Shown here: positions 1 to 9,462 of the stretch, one piece after another
Position numbering within the stretch: the first letter of the stretch is position 1
Layout of the letters: each line of letters opens with the position of its first letter
Assembly: GCF_001021555.1 (NCBI RefSeq)
Contig: NZ_LDCP01000001.1
Coordinates: 496,001-560,000, forward strand
Length of the DNA: 64,000 bases
Reading direction: 5' to 3'
From: Aurantiacibacter marinus
Lineage (GTDB): Bacteria > Pseudomonadota > Alphaproteobacteria > Sphingomonadales > Sphingomonadaceae
Translations under genes and position numbers: made by a program
Notes under the pieces: generated by a model
What the model saw: only the letters and a program-made list of their open reading frames with translations
Databases searched by the model: none
What the model was told of the DNA's origin: nothing

Positions 1-590
1 CCAAGCCAAGCGTTATATGACATGCCTCGGACTTCAGGGATCAGCATCCTTATAGCGTCATCGTAAGGCTGGCCTGTCCGCTCCTCTATCAACCGACCAA
101 GTATGCAATATCCGATATTGGAATAAACCTGTTTCGCACCCGGAGTGAATTGTTTTTCGGGTGCCGGCAGGTTCATGCATTCCGTATCTCGAGATGCGCT
201 CGTGACAGGATCGCCATCAATATTGCTGTCCCAACCCGCAGAATGGCTTAGCAATTGGGCAACGGTTGCACCCTCGATCTCTTCGTCCAGACCGATCGTG
301 CCCAATTCGACCAGTTCCATCACGGCGGCAGCGGTAATCGGTTTTGACAAGTTGAAGTAAGCTCGGGTTTTGCCGGCACTGTTACCGATAGATATGCTTG
401 TGGGAGTGGCTCCGATTATCCCGTAAATTACGTAGCCATCGCCTAAGTCATGGAGTCTTGCAATCCGTTCGAGCCGCGATTCCGGGCTCGAGATCTGGAT
501 TATGATAAACAGCGACAGCAGTGACAGCAGCATCCAAAGTATTCCAACCCTGACCACGCGATTGTCTTCGGATTTAATCCTTGCTGTCAT
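1..590 (-). CDS. Serine hydrolase of the beta-lactamase/class C family, partial, with Asn at the usual nucleophile position
   Basis: The reading frame starts at an ATG at 590 and runs off the left edge, so 196 N-terminal codons are visible. Residues 14-31 form a hydrophobic segment (signal anchor or signal peptide), placing the catalytic domain outside the cytoplasm. The family pattern is clear: a stretch ending LSKPITAAAVMELVELG followed by LDEEI, then a LLSHSAGW segment and YSNIGYCILG, which fits the second family motif Y-x-N/S. In the family the first motif is S-x-x-K. Here the aligned residues read N80-L-S-K83, so Asn sits where the acylated Ser is expected, although Lys83 is kept. It may be inactive, may use another residue, or may have a different role. 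Substrate unknown. The C-terminal part is outside the window. Confidence 0.8.
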   Translation of the reverse strand, partial: MTARIKSEDNRVVRVGILWMLLSLLSLFIIIQISSPESRLERIARLHDLGDGYVIYGIIGATPTSISIGNSAGKTRAYFNLSKPITAAAVMELVELGTIGLDEEIEGATVAQLLSHSAGWDSNIDGDPVTSASRDTECMNLPAPEKQFTPGAKQVYSNIGYCILGRLIEERTGQPYDDAIRMLIPEVRGMSYNAWL

Positions 591-718
591 TACACCGATG
601 TAAGGGATTTTGGGATTTCGGCCAAGCTGCGTTGTCGTCGGCGTCGACCTGGGCCGAGGCTCACTGAAAGTTTTGTGAAGGCAGCAGGCCAGTGCGCCGC
701 AGCAGTTGATTGAAAAGA

Positions 719-795
<77 letters not shown>

Positions 796-845
796 TTGAC
801 CTGCCGGGCGATTAGCAATGCCTGCGGCTCTCGCCAAGCCAAAAG

Positions 846-2060
846 CTACTTCCAGCCACTATCCAGAAATTCAACGGCGCAGCCAGCCAGAAATGCAGCG
901 CCCTTGGGCATGACGCTTTCGTCCACCACCATGCGGCTGGAATGCAGCCCGCAGCAGCCCTGCCAGTCGACACCGTCTGCTGCCACGCCAAGGAAGAACA
1001 TTGCACCGGGCACTTTTTCCAGCACGTAGGAGAAATCTTCGGCGCCCATGGTGGGTGAGGGCCGCTCTGCCCACGGCTCTTCTCCGCCAAGCGCAGTGGC
1101 GACGTGTTTGCCCAATGCGATCGCGCGGGCATCATTGACGGTAGGCGGGAAGCCTGGCGTTATGGTCACTTCTGCCGTGCAGTCATGCGCGCGGGCGATG
1201 TTTTCGGCCACTTGCCGCACCGCGACTTTCATGGCTTCACGCCGCTCCGGCGACAAATTGCGCATCGTGCCGAGCAGGTAAGCGCTGTCGGGAATGATAT
1301 TGTTGTTGGAGCCGGCTTCCATCTTGCCGATCGTCAGCACGCTGGCTTCGGTCGCGGCAAAGCGCCGTGTGATCATGGTTTGCAGGGCAATTATGATTTC
1401 CGCAGCGACTGGCACCGGATCGACAACGTCGTGCGGCATGGAGGCATGGCCCCCGCGCCCCTTTACAGTGATCTCCAGCATATCGGCAGAGGCCATCATG
1501 GCACCTGCGCGGCCTTCCACACGGCCATGGGGGGCGTTGGGCCAGACATGCAGCGCAAAGGCAGCATCGGGCAGCGGATAATCCGTCTCACCGCCCAGCA
1601 GGCCATCATCCAGCATGAAGCGTGCGCCGTGAAAGCCTTCCTCGCCCGGCTGGAACATGAAACGTACCTCGCCTGCCAGATCATCCGTGCGTGCCGCCAG
1701 TATTCGCGCCGCGCCGGCCAACATTGCAGTATGCGCGTCATGGCCACAGGCGTGCATACGGCCGGGAATCGTGGAGGCAAAATCCAGCCCGGTGTGTTCG
1801 TCCATCGGCAAGGCGTCCATATCGCCGCGCAGCAGAACGCTCGGGCCAGGCCGAGCCCCTTGCAGGACTGCGACCGCGCCGGTGCAGGAAGGACCTTCGT
1901 GCCATACCAGCGGCAAATCGGCGAGCGCCGCCTTGACCTTCGCCAGCGTCTTGGGCGTTTCCAGCCCGAGTTCTGGTTCGGCGTGAATGGCACGGCGCAG
2001 CGCGATGATCGCGCCCTCTTCGCCCTTGGCGGCATCGAGCAGGCTGGCGGTCAACATCAT
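846..2060 (-). CDS. M20-family metallo-amidohydrolase (hippurate hydrolase/aminoacylase type)
   Basis: This 404-residue protein belongs to the M20D amidohydrolases, cytosolic di-metal enzymes that cleave N-acyl amino acids or related amides. Visible signatures are an early IHAEPELG segment (residues 25-32), LLRGDMDALP (77-85), the metal-binding block HACGHDAH (103-110) and the catalytic FQPGEEG (136-142). A C-terminal PTMGAEDFSYVL block carries a further conserved acidic/metal region. The length is normal for the family. Two ATG codons lie together at the start and a GGAG motif stands a few bases upstream. It has no operon partner on its strand; tRNA-Arg lies just downstream. The exact acyl substrate cannot be read from sequence. 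Confidence 0.93.
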   Translation of the reverse strand: MMLTASLLDAAKGEEGAIIALRRAIHAEPELGLETPKTLAKVKAALADLPLVWHEGPSCTGAVAVLQGARPGPSVLLRGDMDALPMDEHTGLDFASTIPGRMHACGHDAHTAMLAGAARILAARTDDLAGEVRFMFQPGEEGFHGARFMLDDGLLGGETDYPLPDAAFALHVWPNAPHGRVEGRAGAMMASADMLEITVKGRGGHASMPHDVVDPVPVAAEIIIALQTMITRRFAATEASVLTIGKMEAGSNNNIIPDSAYLLGTMRNLSPERREAMKVAVRQVAENIARAHDCTAEVTITPGFPPTVNDARAIALGKHVATALGGEEPWAERPSPTMGAEDFSYVLEKVPGAMFFLGVAADGVDWQGCCGLHSSRMVVDESVMPKGAAFLAGCAVEFLDSGWK

Positions 2061-2284
2061 TTCACTCCGTAAAATTGGTCAGGTCCCGGATACGCCGGAT
2101 ATCGAGCGGCTTGCAACACAGGCATTGGCCCCCATGTTTACAAGCCTACATAAAGTAGCCTTTTCGTGGTTAAACGCGAAACCAATAGCAGTGGTCGATT
2201 ATTTGCGCTGCGGTGGCAGGTTTGCGGTATTCGTGAAAAAGGTCGTAGAAAATGCAGCAGGGCAGTGTGTAAGGCGATTTGGTA

Positions 2285-3343
2285 ATGCAAAAAAGCATCC
2301 ATCTTTTTGAGCGCTTGCCGCGGATTGACGCCAGCCCTGCCGGTGCAGATTCTTTGGCGGCGGATGATGGAGTTGTGTTCCCGGTGCGAAGCAAGCCGCT
2401 TGTTGGACTGATCCGCAATCGCCGAAGCTATCACAATGGTGACGAGCGCAACCAGCGCGGTGCCGTTCCGGCCAGCGCGACCGAGGATGTGATCGTCAGG
2501 TCTCCGGGACTTCGCAGCGAGCTGACAGAGATCCTGGCGGAATTCGCCGCACTCAGGGTCGATTGCGTTGCCATCGATGGCGGTGATGGAACCGTGCGCG
2601 ATGTCTTGTCCTGCGGGGCAGCGATTTTCGGCGAAAGCTGGCCGACCGTCATTATTCTTCCCCATGGCAAGACCAATGCCCTTGCACTTGATCTGGGTAT
2701 TCCCACCGACTGGACGCTGGAAGAGGCGTTGGCGGCAATTCACAACGGCAATATCAAACGTCGCCAGCCGCTTGTCATGACGCAGTGGGACAATGCAGAA
2801 GCCCAGGTGCGCGGCTTCATCATGGGGGCGGGCGTTTTCAATCATTGTATTGCGCTGGGTCAGCGGTCGCACGATCTTGGCGCGTTCAACGCTGCAGTGG
2901 TTGGCGTGACAACGGGCTGGAGCGTGCTTCAGGCAATTTTTGGCGGCAAGGGCAATGTGTGGCGCCGGGGCACACGGATGCGCGTGCGCAGCGCAGATGG
3001 TTCTGAAGTGGAACACCTTGGCGGTTTGCCCGCGAATGAGCGTTATTTGCTGTTCGCATCGACTCTCGAAAATTTCCCCGCGGGGCTTAATCCGTTTCGC
3101 GGGATCAGCAATCCATTGCGCGTAGCAATGCTTGATAACCCAGGGCGCGGACTGTTGTTGAGAATTGCCGGCCTGATGCGCGGTACGGCTAGCGCAGCCA
3201 CAAAGCGGCGCGGCGCGCACGCCTTTGGAAGCGAAGGGCTGGAGCTCGATTTGTCCGAGAGTTTCATCCTTGATGGTGAAGCTTTCCCGGCAGGCCAATA
3301 CCGGCTGAGCGTCGGTGCCAAGCTGCGCTTCGTCGTACCGTGA
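2285..3343 (+). CDS. Diacylglycerol-kinase-family lipid kinase
   Basis: The protein (352 residues from the ATG at 2285; a TTG at 2279 in the same frame is an alternative) has the diacylglycerol kinase catalytic fold. The nucleotide-binding signature GGDGT is at residues 99-103, preceded by VDCVAIDGG and followed by a glycine/asparagine turn, HGKTNALALDLG, that matches the second conserved block of the family. The C-terminal half is the usual beta-sandwich domain. Such enzymes phosphorylate a membrane lipid such as diacylglycerol or sphingolipid-related alcohols with ATP on the cytoplasmic face. The stop codon overlaps the GTG start of the next gene, so the two are probably translated together, and that neighbour looks like a nucleotidyltransferase. 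The lipid substrate is unknown. Confidence 0.85.
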   Translation: MQKSIHLFERLPRIDASPAGADSLAADDGVVFPVRSKPLVGLIRNRRSYHNGDERNQRGAVPASATEDVIVRSPGLRSELTEILAEFAALRVDCVAIDGGDGTVRDVLSCGAAIFGESWPTVIILPHGKTNALALDLGIPTDWTLEEALAAIHNGNIKRRQPLVMTQWDNAEAQVRGFIMGAGVFNHCIALGQRSHDLGAFNAAVVGVTTGWSVLQAIFGGKGNVWRRGTRMRVRSADGSEVEHLGGLPANERYLLFASTLENFPAGLNPFRGISNPLRVAMLDNPGRGLLLRIAGLMRGTASAATKRRGAHAFGSEGLELDLSESFILDGEAFPAGQYRLSVGAKLRFVVP

Positions 3344-4251
3344 ACCTGACGGCCCGCGTCGAAACGGCGCTGGACCGCAAGGTTGATCCCGCCATTGCCG
3401 CTTTCGCCGCGCGTCTCGGGAAAGAGGCGCAGGCCATTGCCGTGCTGTTCTATGGCTCCAATCTGCGTACCGGATCGCTGGAAGGCGTACTCGACTTTTA
3501 TGTTCTGACCGACGGTCCGCCCGAGCGCGGGATTTGGCCGCGCGTATCCTACCGCGAGTGGGAGCACGAAGGGGAAACGCTGCGGGCCAAGATCGCAACC
3601 ATGACGCTGGCCAAATTCGCCTACGCTGCCAGGGGCGCTTCGCGTGACAGCACCATCTGGGCGCGATTTGTGCAGCCGAGCGCGCTGGTGTGGTGCTGTG
3701 AAGGCGGTGATGAACGCTCCGGATTACCATACAGGACCGCGATCGTGGACGTGATCGAAGACGCGGTACGCATCGCATCCGAACTGGCGGTCGCGCTGGG
3801 GCCGCAAAGCGGGCGCGAGAACGACTTTTGGAGGGCACTTTTTCGGCAGACCTACAAAGCCGAACTCCGCTTTGAAAAGCCCGGGCGCGAGAATTCCATT
3901 CTGGAACTCAACGCTGCGCATTTCGCCGGATTGCTACCTGCTGCGCTGGAATCGGCCGGAATTCCATATTCCGGCACCGGCGATCTGCTGGTGCCTGTCA
4001 TGCCCGCTGCTCGGCGCCGGCAGGTTTTTCGATCATGGCGTCGCTCCCGCCGGTGGGGCAAGCCGCTCAATATCGCTCGCCTGCTGCGCGCGACACGCAC
4101 CTTCGACGGCGCCGGCCGCTATGCTGCGTGGAAGGTGGAGCGTCATACAGGGGTGAAGGTGGAAGTTACACCATGGCGCGAAAAACACCCGGTGCTGGCG
4201 GCGCCGGGTGTTCTGTGGAAGGTGTGGCGCGCCAAAAGACGCGCCGATTAG
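3340..4251 (+). CDS. Nucleotidyltransferase-fold protein, possibly Tam41-like phosphatidate cytidylyltransferase
   Basis: This 303-residue soluble protein begins with GTG in a GTGA overlap with the lipid kinase stop. Near the N terminus it has LFYGSNLRTG (residues 37-46) followed by GVLDFYVLTDG, the Gly-Ser then Asp-x-x arrangement of polymerase-beta-type nucleotidyltransferases. The same layout (YGSG, then a spaced hydrophobic-Asp-Phe) is found in Tam41, the peripheral CTP:phosphatidate cytidylyltransferase of mitochondria. The remainder is mixed alpha/beta with a basic C terminus (VFRSWRRSRRWGK) suited to membrane contact. Coupling to a kinase that may produce phosphatidate fits a lipid-nucleotide role, but this rests on motif resemblance and context. 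A generic nucleotidyltransferase of other function cannot be excluded. Confidence 0.55.
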   Translation: MNLTARVETALDRKVDPAIAAFAARLGKEAQAIAVLFYGSNLRTGSLEGVLDFYVLTDGPPERGIWPRVSYREWEHEGETLRAKIATMTLAKFAYAARGASRDSTIWARFVQPSALVWCCEGGDERSGLPYRTAIVDVIEDAVRIASELAVALGPQSGRENDFWRALFRQTYKAELRFEKPGRENSILELNAAHFAGLLPAALESAGIPYSGTGDLLVPVMPAARRRQVFRSWRRSRRWGKPLNIARLLRATRTFDGAGRYAAWKVERHTGVKVEVTPWREKHPVLAAPGVLWKVWRAKRRAD

Positions 4252-4255
4252 GGAT

Positions 4256-4759
4256 TTACATATAGCGTATGCGGATCGTCATCGGCTTGACCTCCCGGCC
4301 GATTGAAAAGCGCGTGCGATCAATACTTGGGCGGCCGAGGTTGAAGATATTGATGCTGGGATTGTTGGACATGCCGCCGCCATCGGTTCTGATATCGGTG
4401 CTGCCATTGCCGTTGACGTCATGCCGGATCGCTATCGCGTAATCCCCGGTCGAAGGCACAGGCATGCAAATCTGCATGCTGCCAGCCCGCGCGGGCACTT
4501 CGATACGGTTCAGCCAGCGGCCGGATTCAAGCCAGTCGGCTCTCGTGCCGCGATACAATTGCACGCGCAATGTGCCGCTGGATGCTTCGATGTCGGTCAC
4601 GTTGATCCAGACGGCAGGCCCCTCGCCCCGACACGGCGTGACCGAATGCCGCAGTTCCTGGCGATATTGCTGGGCGCTGGCCGGCACGGCGATGCCGGTC
4701 GCGGCCACTGCACCAAGCAGCAGGGCGCCGGAAATGCGGAAATTGCGTGTGATCGTCAT
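4256..4759 (-). CDS. Secreted DUF2141-family protein
   Basis: The frame is open further upstream, but the ATG at 4759 is preferred because it begins a clean signal peptide (basic MTITRNFR, hydrophobic core, cleavage near VPASA/QQ), giving a 167-residue precursor. The mature part has a beta-rich pattern, including GTLRVQLYRG and DYAIAIRHDVNGNGSTD, the latter close to the Asp/Asn-rich turn typical of DUF2141 proteins. The family is exported and its biochemical role is not known. The gene converges on the lipid kinase/nucleotidyltransferase pair, only a few bases after its stop. A possible divergent promoter region of about 280 bases separates it from rpe. Confidence 0.8.
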   Translation of the reverse strand: MTITRNFRISGALLLGAVAATGIAVPASAQQYRQELRHSVTPCRGEGPAVWINVTDIEASSGTLRVQLYRGTRADWLESGRWLNRIEVPARAGSMQICMPVPSTGDYAIAIRHDVNGNGSTDIRTDGGGMSNNPSINIFNLGRPSIDRTRFSIGREVKPMTIRIRYM

Positions 4760-5041
4760 GTCTTGCGTAACCCTGTTCTCGTTTACCGGACCTCGGCTTG
4801 CAGCACCGGAATTTTTCCACTCCAGCGCAAGAATGCCGCACATGATGCACAAGTCGCGCGGTCATGAAGCGGCATTACAACCCGATCCGTAATTGCGTGC
4901 TGTTTGCGCCATTTCCACTGAACACTGGCTGAAGACGGCTGTCAGCTTCGTAAAACTATGAGTTTTCCCCCACCATTGTCTTAAATCTGGCCATCCCGTC
5001 CTTGAGAGGTGATTCGCGCATCTTTATCGCAGGGGATGCAT

Positions 5042-5707
5042 ATGACCCGCCCGCTTATCTCTCCTTCGATCCTTTCGGCCGACTTTGCGCGGCTGGGCGA
5101 AGAAGTGCGCGCCATTGATGAGGCCGGTTGTAACTGGATCCATGTTGACGTGATGGACGGGCATTATGTGCCCAATATCACTATCGGGCCTGACGTCGTG
5201 AAGGCATTGCGCCCGCACACGCAAAAGACCTTTGATGTGCATCTGATGGTATCGCCGGTCGACAATTGGCTGGAAGCCTTTGCCGATGCGGGCGCTGATA
5301 TCATCACTGTCCATCCGGAGGCGGGTGCACACACGCATCGCACGGTGCAGGCGATCCGCGCTTTGGGCAAGAAAGCGGGCATATCGCTCAATCCCGCGAC
5401 GCCAGCCAAAATGCTCGATTATCTGCTTGAGGAAATCGATCTGGTGCTGATCATGAGTGTCAATCCCGGTTTCGGCGGACAAAGCTTCATTCCATCGCAG
5501 CTGCGCAAGATCGAGGCGGTGCGCCGCATGATCGACAAGGCCGGGCACGATGTGCTGATCGAAGTCGACGGCGGCGTTAATCCCGAAACCGCGCGGCAAT
5601 GTGTGGATGCGGGCGCGGATGTGCTGGTTGCTGGTTCTGCCACATTCAAAGGCGGGCCTGATCATTACGCGGCCAATATCGCCGCCCTGCGCGGAGATGC
5701 CGCGTGA
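5042..5707 (+). CDS. rpe: Ribulose-phosphate 3-epimerase
   Basis: A 221-residue TIM-barrel enzyme that interconverts D-ribulose 5-phosphate and D-xylulose 5-phosphate in the pentose phosphate pathway. Signatures are [16 protein letters not shown] at the N terminus, [14 protein letters not shown] with the metal-binding His-Val-Asp, VHLMV (here DVHLMVSP), [10 protein letters not shown] and [11 protein letters not shown] near the C terminus. The ATG at 5042 is chosen because AGGGG at 5031-5035 sits six bases upstream; two in-frame starts at 5009 and 5036 are poorly placed. It is the first gene of a probable operon with the heparinase-like gene (GTGA overlap) and purH. Confidence 0.97.
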   Translation: MTRPLISPSILSADFARLGEEVRAIDEAGCNWIHVDVMDGHYVPNITIGPDVVKALRPHTQKTFDVHLMVSPVDNWLEAFADAGADIITVHPEAGAHTHRTVQAIRALGKKAGISLNPATPAKMLDYLLEEIDLVLIMSVNPGFGGQSFIPSQLRKIEAVRRMIDKAGHDVLIEVDGGVNPETARQCVDAGADVLVAGSATFKGGPDHYAANIAALRGDAA

Positions 5708-7563
5708 ACGCCGAGGCGCTCGGGCTGCGGCGCGAGGCGCAGGAAAAGGGCGCACATCTGCAGCATGAACTGGCGCTCCCGCTGGACGCCCACATCGAAG
5801 AATCGCTGGTCGAGAGTGATGGCGATACGCACGGCACGCATGAAACCATTGCTGCCGACCGCGCTCTGGTCCTGACGGACTTCGATCCGCCGGCGATTTC
5901 GGCGGGCGAGCGTTTCCTCCGCATGGCCTATCGCATGGGCATACCGGGCAGCACGTTAGCGCAGCCGTTCCGCAGGCCTGCGCGGACGCGGTTGTTGGCG
6001 ACGGTTGAAAGCCCGCTCGCTGGTGAACGCGCTGCAGGCATGGCGCTGCGGGCAGGGCATTTCTACGTTCACGGAGTCAAGGCACCGATTGCGCAGGTGG
6101 ATTTCGGGCCGACCGCAAAACTCAGTCCGCCATTCGAGCGCACGGTGCACGGCTTTACCTGGCTGCGCGACTTGCAGGCCTGCGCCCCGCGCGAACAATG
6201 TACCCAGGTGGCAGAGCGTGTCGTCACGAGCTGGCTCAAGGTCAATCCGAAGCCCGCAAAGGGTCCGGCCTGGAAAGTTGAGCATGCCGGGCTCCGGTTG
6301 CTTGGCTGGCTGGTGCACGCGCCGCTGATAATGTCCGGAAAGGACAAGGCGCTGCGGCAGGATGTCATCGCGTCGCTGGAAGAAACCGCGCGCTGGCTTG
6401 ACCGCAACGTTACCCGAGCGCCTGAACGCATGGGAGAGCTGGCCGGATGGTGCGCAATCACTGCTGCCGGATTACTCCTGTCCGATGGCAAGCCCCGCCG
6501 CCTGTTCGGCGAGGCAGGTTTGGCGCGGACGCTGGGTGAATTGGTCGGCGATGATGGCGGCGTGCTGTCACGCAGTCCGCTGGCGCAAATTCAGGCGATC
6601 GAACTGCTGGTGGAGCTGTCCGCTTGTTACCGCGCGGCGAAGCGTGACATTCCGGAGGCCATTCAGGCCGTGCTGCAATTGCTGGTGCCGCCGCTGCTGG
6701 CGCTGACGCACGGCGATGGCGGGCTTGGTAGCTGGCAGGGCGGCGCCGCTGTTCCGGCAAGCCGACTGGCCGCTTTGATCGAGGCGAGCGGCGTGCGCGC
6801 CCGCCCCTTACGTGAACCGCGTGGGTGGGGTTATCAGAGCATTGCTGCAAAGCCCGCTGTTTTGCAGGTGGATGCATCTCCGCCGCCGCTTGCACGCCAT
6901 GCGCGGCACGGATGCGCGTCCACGCTGGCGTTTGAATTCAGTTATGGCGATCACCGGCTGATCGTGAATTGCGGCGGTGCTGCGATGGCGGGCGGGCAAG
7001 TGCCTATCCGCATCGAGCAGGGTCTGCGCGCCACCGCTGCCCATTCCACGCTGACGCTGGGCGATGCGAATTCGACGGCAGTCCTGCTTGACGGCAAGCT
7101 GGGCTCTGGCGTGGGCGAAGTTGAAATCGAGATGCGCACGGTCACGTTGAAGAACGGCAGCGCGCGGCGTCTGGAGGCGAGCCATGATGGCTATGCACAG
7201 CGGTTCGGCCTGCTGCACAAACGCATCCTGATCCTGCGCGATGATGGCAGCGAATTACGCGGTGAAGATGTGCTGGTGCCTTCTGGCCGCAAGGGTAAGC
7301 GTGGCAAGGTTTCCTATGCCATCCGGTTCCACCTAGGCCGCCACGTCGAGGCCACTCTCGGTGAAGGCGGGCGCAGTGCCAGTCTCGTGCTGCCCGATGG
7401 CAGCTTCTGGCAATTCGTCACCGGAGAACCAGGCCTCGAAATAGAAGAAAGCATGTGGGTCGATGGAAACGGTCGCCCGCATCCGGTACAACAGCTGGTG
7501 ATTCAGGGCCTCGCCTCACGCGGCGGCGGCAATTTTTCCTGGCTGCTCAAACGAATGGGATAG
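5704..7563 (+). CDS. Heparinase II/III-family protein
   Basis: A 619-residue protein starting with GTG that overlaps the rpe stop. It has the alpha-helical toroid of the heparinase II/III family (roughly residues 80-380, with WLRDLQAC and [15 protein letters not shown] helices) and a C-terminal beta-sandwich. That second domain includes a [15 protein letters not shown] strand block and [10 protein letters not shown], both conserved in the family. Characterised relatives are polysaccharide lyases acting on uronate polymers, but this cytosolic-looking form has no evident signal peptide, so exported lyase activity is doubtful. From general knowledge of alphaproteobacterial genomes, similar genes often lie just before purH. 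The first ~70 residues are less conserved and the start could lie later. Confidence 0.85.
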   Translation: MNAEALGLRREAQEKGAHLQHELALPLDAHIEESLVESDGDTHGTHETIAADRALVLTDFDPPAISAGERFLRMAYRMGIPGSTLAQPFRRPARTRLLATVESPLAGERAAGMALRAGHFYVHGVKAPIAQVDFGPTAKLSPPFERTVHGFTWLRDLQACAPREQCTQVAERVVTSWLKVNPKPAKGPAWKVEHAGLRLLGWLVHAPLIMSGKDKALRQDVIASLEETARWLDRNVTRAPERMGELAGWCAITAAGLLLSDGKPRRLFGEAGLARTLGELVGDDGGVLSRSPLAQIQAIELLVELSACYRAAKRDIPEAIQAVLQLLVPPLLALTHGDGGLGSWQGGAAVPASRLAALIEASGVRARPLREPRGWGYQSIAAKPAVLQVDASPPPLARHARHGCASTLAFEFSYGDHRLIVNCGGAAMAGGQVPIRIEQGLRATAAHSTLTLGDANSTAVLLDGKLGSGVGEVEIEMRTVTLKNGSARRLEASHDGYAQRFGLLHKRILILRDDGSELRGEDVLVPSGRKGKRGKVSYAIRFHLGRHVEATLGEGGRSASLVLPDGSFWQFVTGEPGLEIEESMWVDGNGRPHPVQQLVIQGLASRGGGNFSWLLKRMG

Positions 7564-7572
7564 GCATCACGC

Positions 7573-9162
7573 ATGACTGACGTTGCGATCAAGCGGGCAC
7601 TGATTTCGGTGTCCGACAAGACCGGTATTGTCGAACTCGCCAGCCGTTTGGCGAAGGTCGGGGTCGAACTGGTTTCCACAGGCGGTACGGCCAAGGCGTT
7701 GCGCGAAGCGGGCCTGCAAGTGCTCGATGTGTCGGACGTGACGGGCTTTCCTGAAATGATGGATGGCCGCGTGAAAACGCTGCACCCGATGATCCATGGC
7801 GGATTGCTGGCGGTGCGCGATGATCCTGCCCATGTGGACGCGATGGAGGCACACGATATCGGCGCGATCGACCTCGTGATCGTCAACCTGTATCCCTTTG
7901 TGAATACCGTTATGAGCGGCGCGGACCGCGACACGATCATCGAGAATATCGACATCGGCGGGCCGAGCATGGTGCGCTCTGCCGCGAAAAACCACGCCTA
8001 TGTGACGATTGTAACGGATCCGGAAGACTACCGCGGCCTGTATGATGAACTGGCCGAGCACAATGGCGGCACCACTCTGCCGTTCCGCAAACGCATGGCG
8101 GCGAAGGCCTTTGCGGCCACTGCGGCTTACGATTCGGCCATTAGCAGCTGGTTCGCTTTTGCCGATCAAGGCGCGATGTTCCCGGAGGCTTTGACTGTGG
8201 CGACAAAGCTCGGCTCGACCCTGCGATATGGCGAAAACCCGCACCAGAATGCCGCGCTTTACCTTCCCAATGGACCGGCCACTGGCGGAGTGCCGCAGGC
8301 AAGCCAGGTGCAGGGTAAGGAACTGTCTTACAACAACCTCAACGATGCCGATGCGGCGCTCAATCTGGTCGCGGAATTTCCCGCTGATACGCCCGCCATC
8401 GTGATCGTAAAGCACGCCAATCCTTGCGGAGTTGCCCAAGGCGCGAGCCTGCTTGAGGCTTGGGAAAAGGCGCTGGCTTGCGATAGCGTATCTGCCTTCG
8501 GCGGAATTGTTGCATCCAATGTACCATTGGACCAGCCGACCGCCGAGGCGATCACCAAGATTTTCACCGAAGTGGTTATTGCACCTGGTGCGGATGAACC
8601 AGCACGGACAGCGTTCGCGGCCAAGAAAAACCTGCGCCTGTTGCTCGTCGAAGGCCTGCCTGATCCAGCCCGCCCTGGTCTCGATATGAAGAGTATTGCG
8701 GGCGGCATGCTGTTCCAGTCGCGTGACAATGGTGTGATTGATGCCGGCGATCTCAAAGTGGTCACAAAGCGCCAGCCAACCACACAGGAAATCGCCGATG
8801 CCCTGTTTGCATGGAAAGTCGCCAAGCACGTCAAATCCAATGCCATTGTCTATGCAAAAGACAATGTGACCGCAGGGATTGGCGCGGGCCAGATGAACCG
8901 CCGCGATTCCTCCCGCATCGCCGCCCTGCGCGCTGCCGAAGCTGCAGAGGCTGCTGGCTGGGATGCGCCGATGACAGTTGGCAGCGCGGTCGCCTCGGAT
9001 GCGTTCTTCCCTTTCGCCGATGGTTTGATGAGTGCAGTAGAAGCGGGCGCGACCATGGTTATCCAACCCGGCGGATCCATGCGTGATGAGGAAGTCATCG
9101 CCGCCGCGGATGAGGCCGGCATCGCAATGGTCTTCACCGGAATGCGCCACTTCAAACACTAA
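7573..9162 (+). CDS. purH: Bifunctional AICAR formyltransferase/IMP cyclohydrolase
   Basis: A 529-residue cytosolic enzyme catalysing the last two steps of IMP synthesis: formylation of AICAR with 10-formyl-THF, then ring closure. The N-terminal cyclohydrolase domain (about 1-200) shows [24 protein letters not shown] and the [13 protein letters not shown] block. The transformylase domain shows [14 protein letters not shown], the [13 protein letters not shown] catalytic Lys-His region, and [10 protein letters not shown] near the C terminus. Length and domain order are normal. It lies 9 bases after the heparinase-like gene, so all three genes from rpe are probably cotranscribed. Confidence 0.98.
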   Translation: MTDVAIKRALISVSDKTGIVELASRLAKVGVELVSTGGTAKALREAGLQVLDVSDVTGFPEMMDGRVKTLHPMIHGGLLAVRDDPAHVDAMEAHDIGAIDLVIVNLYPFVNTVMSGADRDTIIENIDIGGPSMVRSAAKNHAYVTIVTDPEDYRGLYDELAEHNGGTTLPFRKRMAAKAFAATAAYDSAISSWFAFADQGAMFPEALTVATKLGSTLRYGENPHQNAALYLPNGPATGGVPQASQVQGKELSYNNLNDADAALNLVAEFPADTPAIVIVKHANPCGVAQGASLLEAWEKALACDSVSAFGGIVASNVPLDQPTAEAITKIFTEVVIAPGADEPARTAFAAKKNLRLLLVEGLPDPARPGLDMKSIAGGMLFQSRDNGVIDAGDLKVVTKRQPTTQEIADALFAWKVAKHVKSNAIVYAKDNVTAGIGAGQMNRRDSSRIAALRAAEAAEAAGWDAPMTVGSAVASDAFFPFADGLMSAVEAGATMVIQPGGSMRDEEVIAAADEAGIAMVFTGMRHFKH

Positions 9163-9357
9163 GCCTTTGGCTGGCCGGGACCGTTATGGGGCGAAGGTCC
9201 ATCTGGAAGCGGATTGGCTTGTCACTATTTTAAGAACGCACGGCCTAAAGCGCTGTGTGAACGGCAGGCAACGCGCGAATTCAGTCGTTCGAAAGTAACC
9301 GATCCCTATCAGGGTGACGAACTGACCGACAACTGACCTTCAAACCGGACCATTGCC

Positions 9358-9462
9358 ATGACGCTCTTTTCTTCTGATCTCGTGCGCTCTTTTCTTTTGG
9401 GCTTTGGTGTAACCGCGACCGTGCTTGTGGCGAATATCTTCCCACAACTCGGAGGAGCATGA
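9358..9462 (+). CDS. Candidate small membrane peptide (34 aa) coupled to msrA
   Basis: A short frame starts at ATG 9358 and encodes 34 residues; its TGA at 9460-9462 overlaps the msrA start in an ATGA arrangement. The predicted peptide has a short polar N terminus (MTLFSSDLVR), then one hydrophobic segment, SFLLGFGVTATVLVANIF, long enough to cross a membrane, and a Gly/Ala end. The ribosome-binding sequence of msrA (GGAGGAG) lies within its last codons, so translation of the peptide could feed msrA. No strong Shine-Dalgarno is seen before its own ATG. It could instead be an untranslated leader. No family was recognised. Confidence 0.45.
   Translation: MTLFSSDLVRSFLLGFGVTATVLVANIFPQLGGA

Noticed and set aside
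2138-3838. A 566-codon open frame on the minus strand opposite the lipid kinase and nucleotidyltransferase genes
   Set aside because: The plus strand carries recognisable kinase and nucleotidyltransferase motifs and coupled starts here; the opposite translation shows no family pattern and reflects high GC third positions.
7567-9159. A 530-codon open frame antisense to purH
   Set aside because: purH occupies the plus strand with all conserved motifs; the opposite frame has no recognisable domain.
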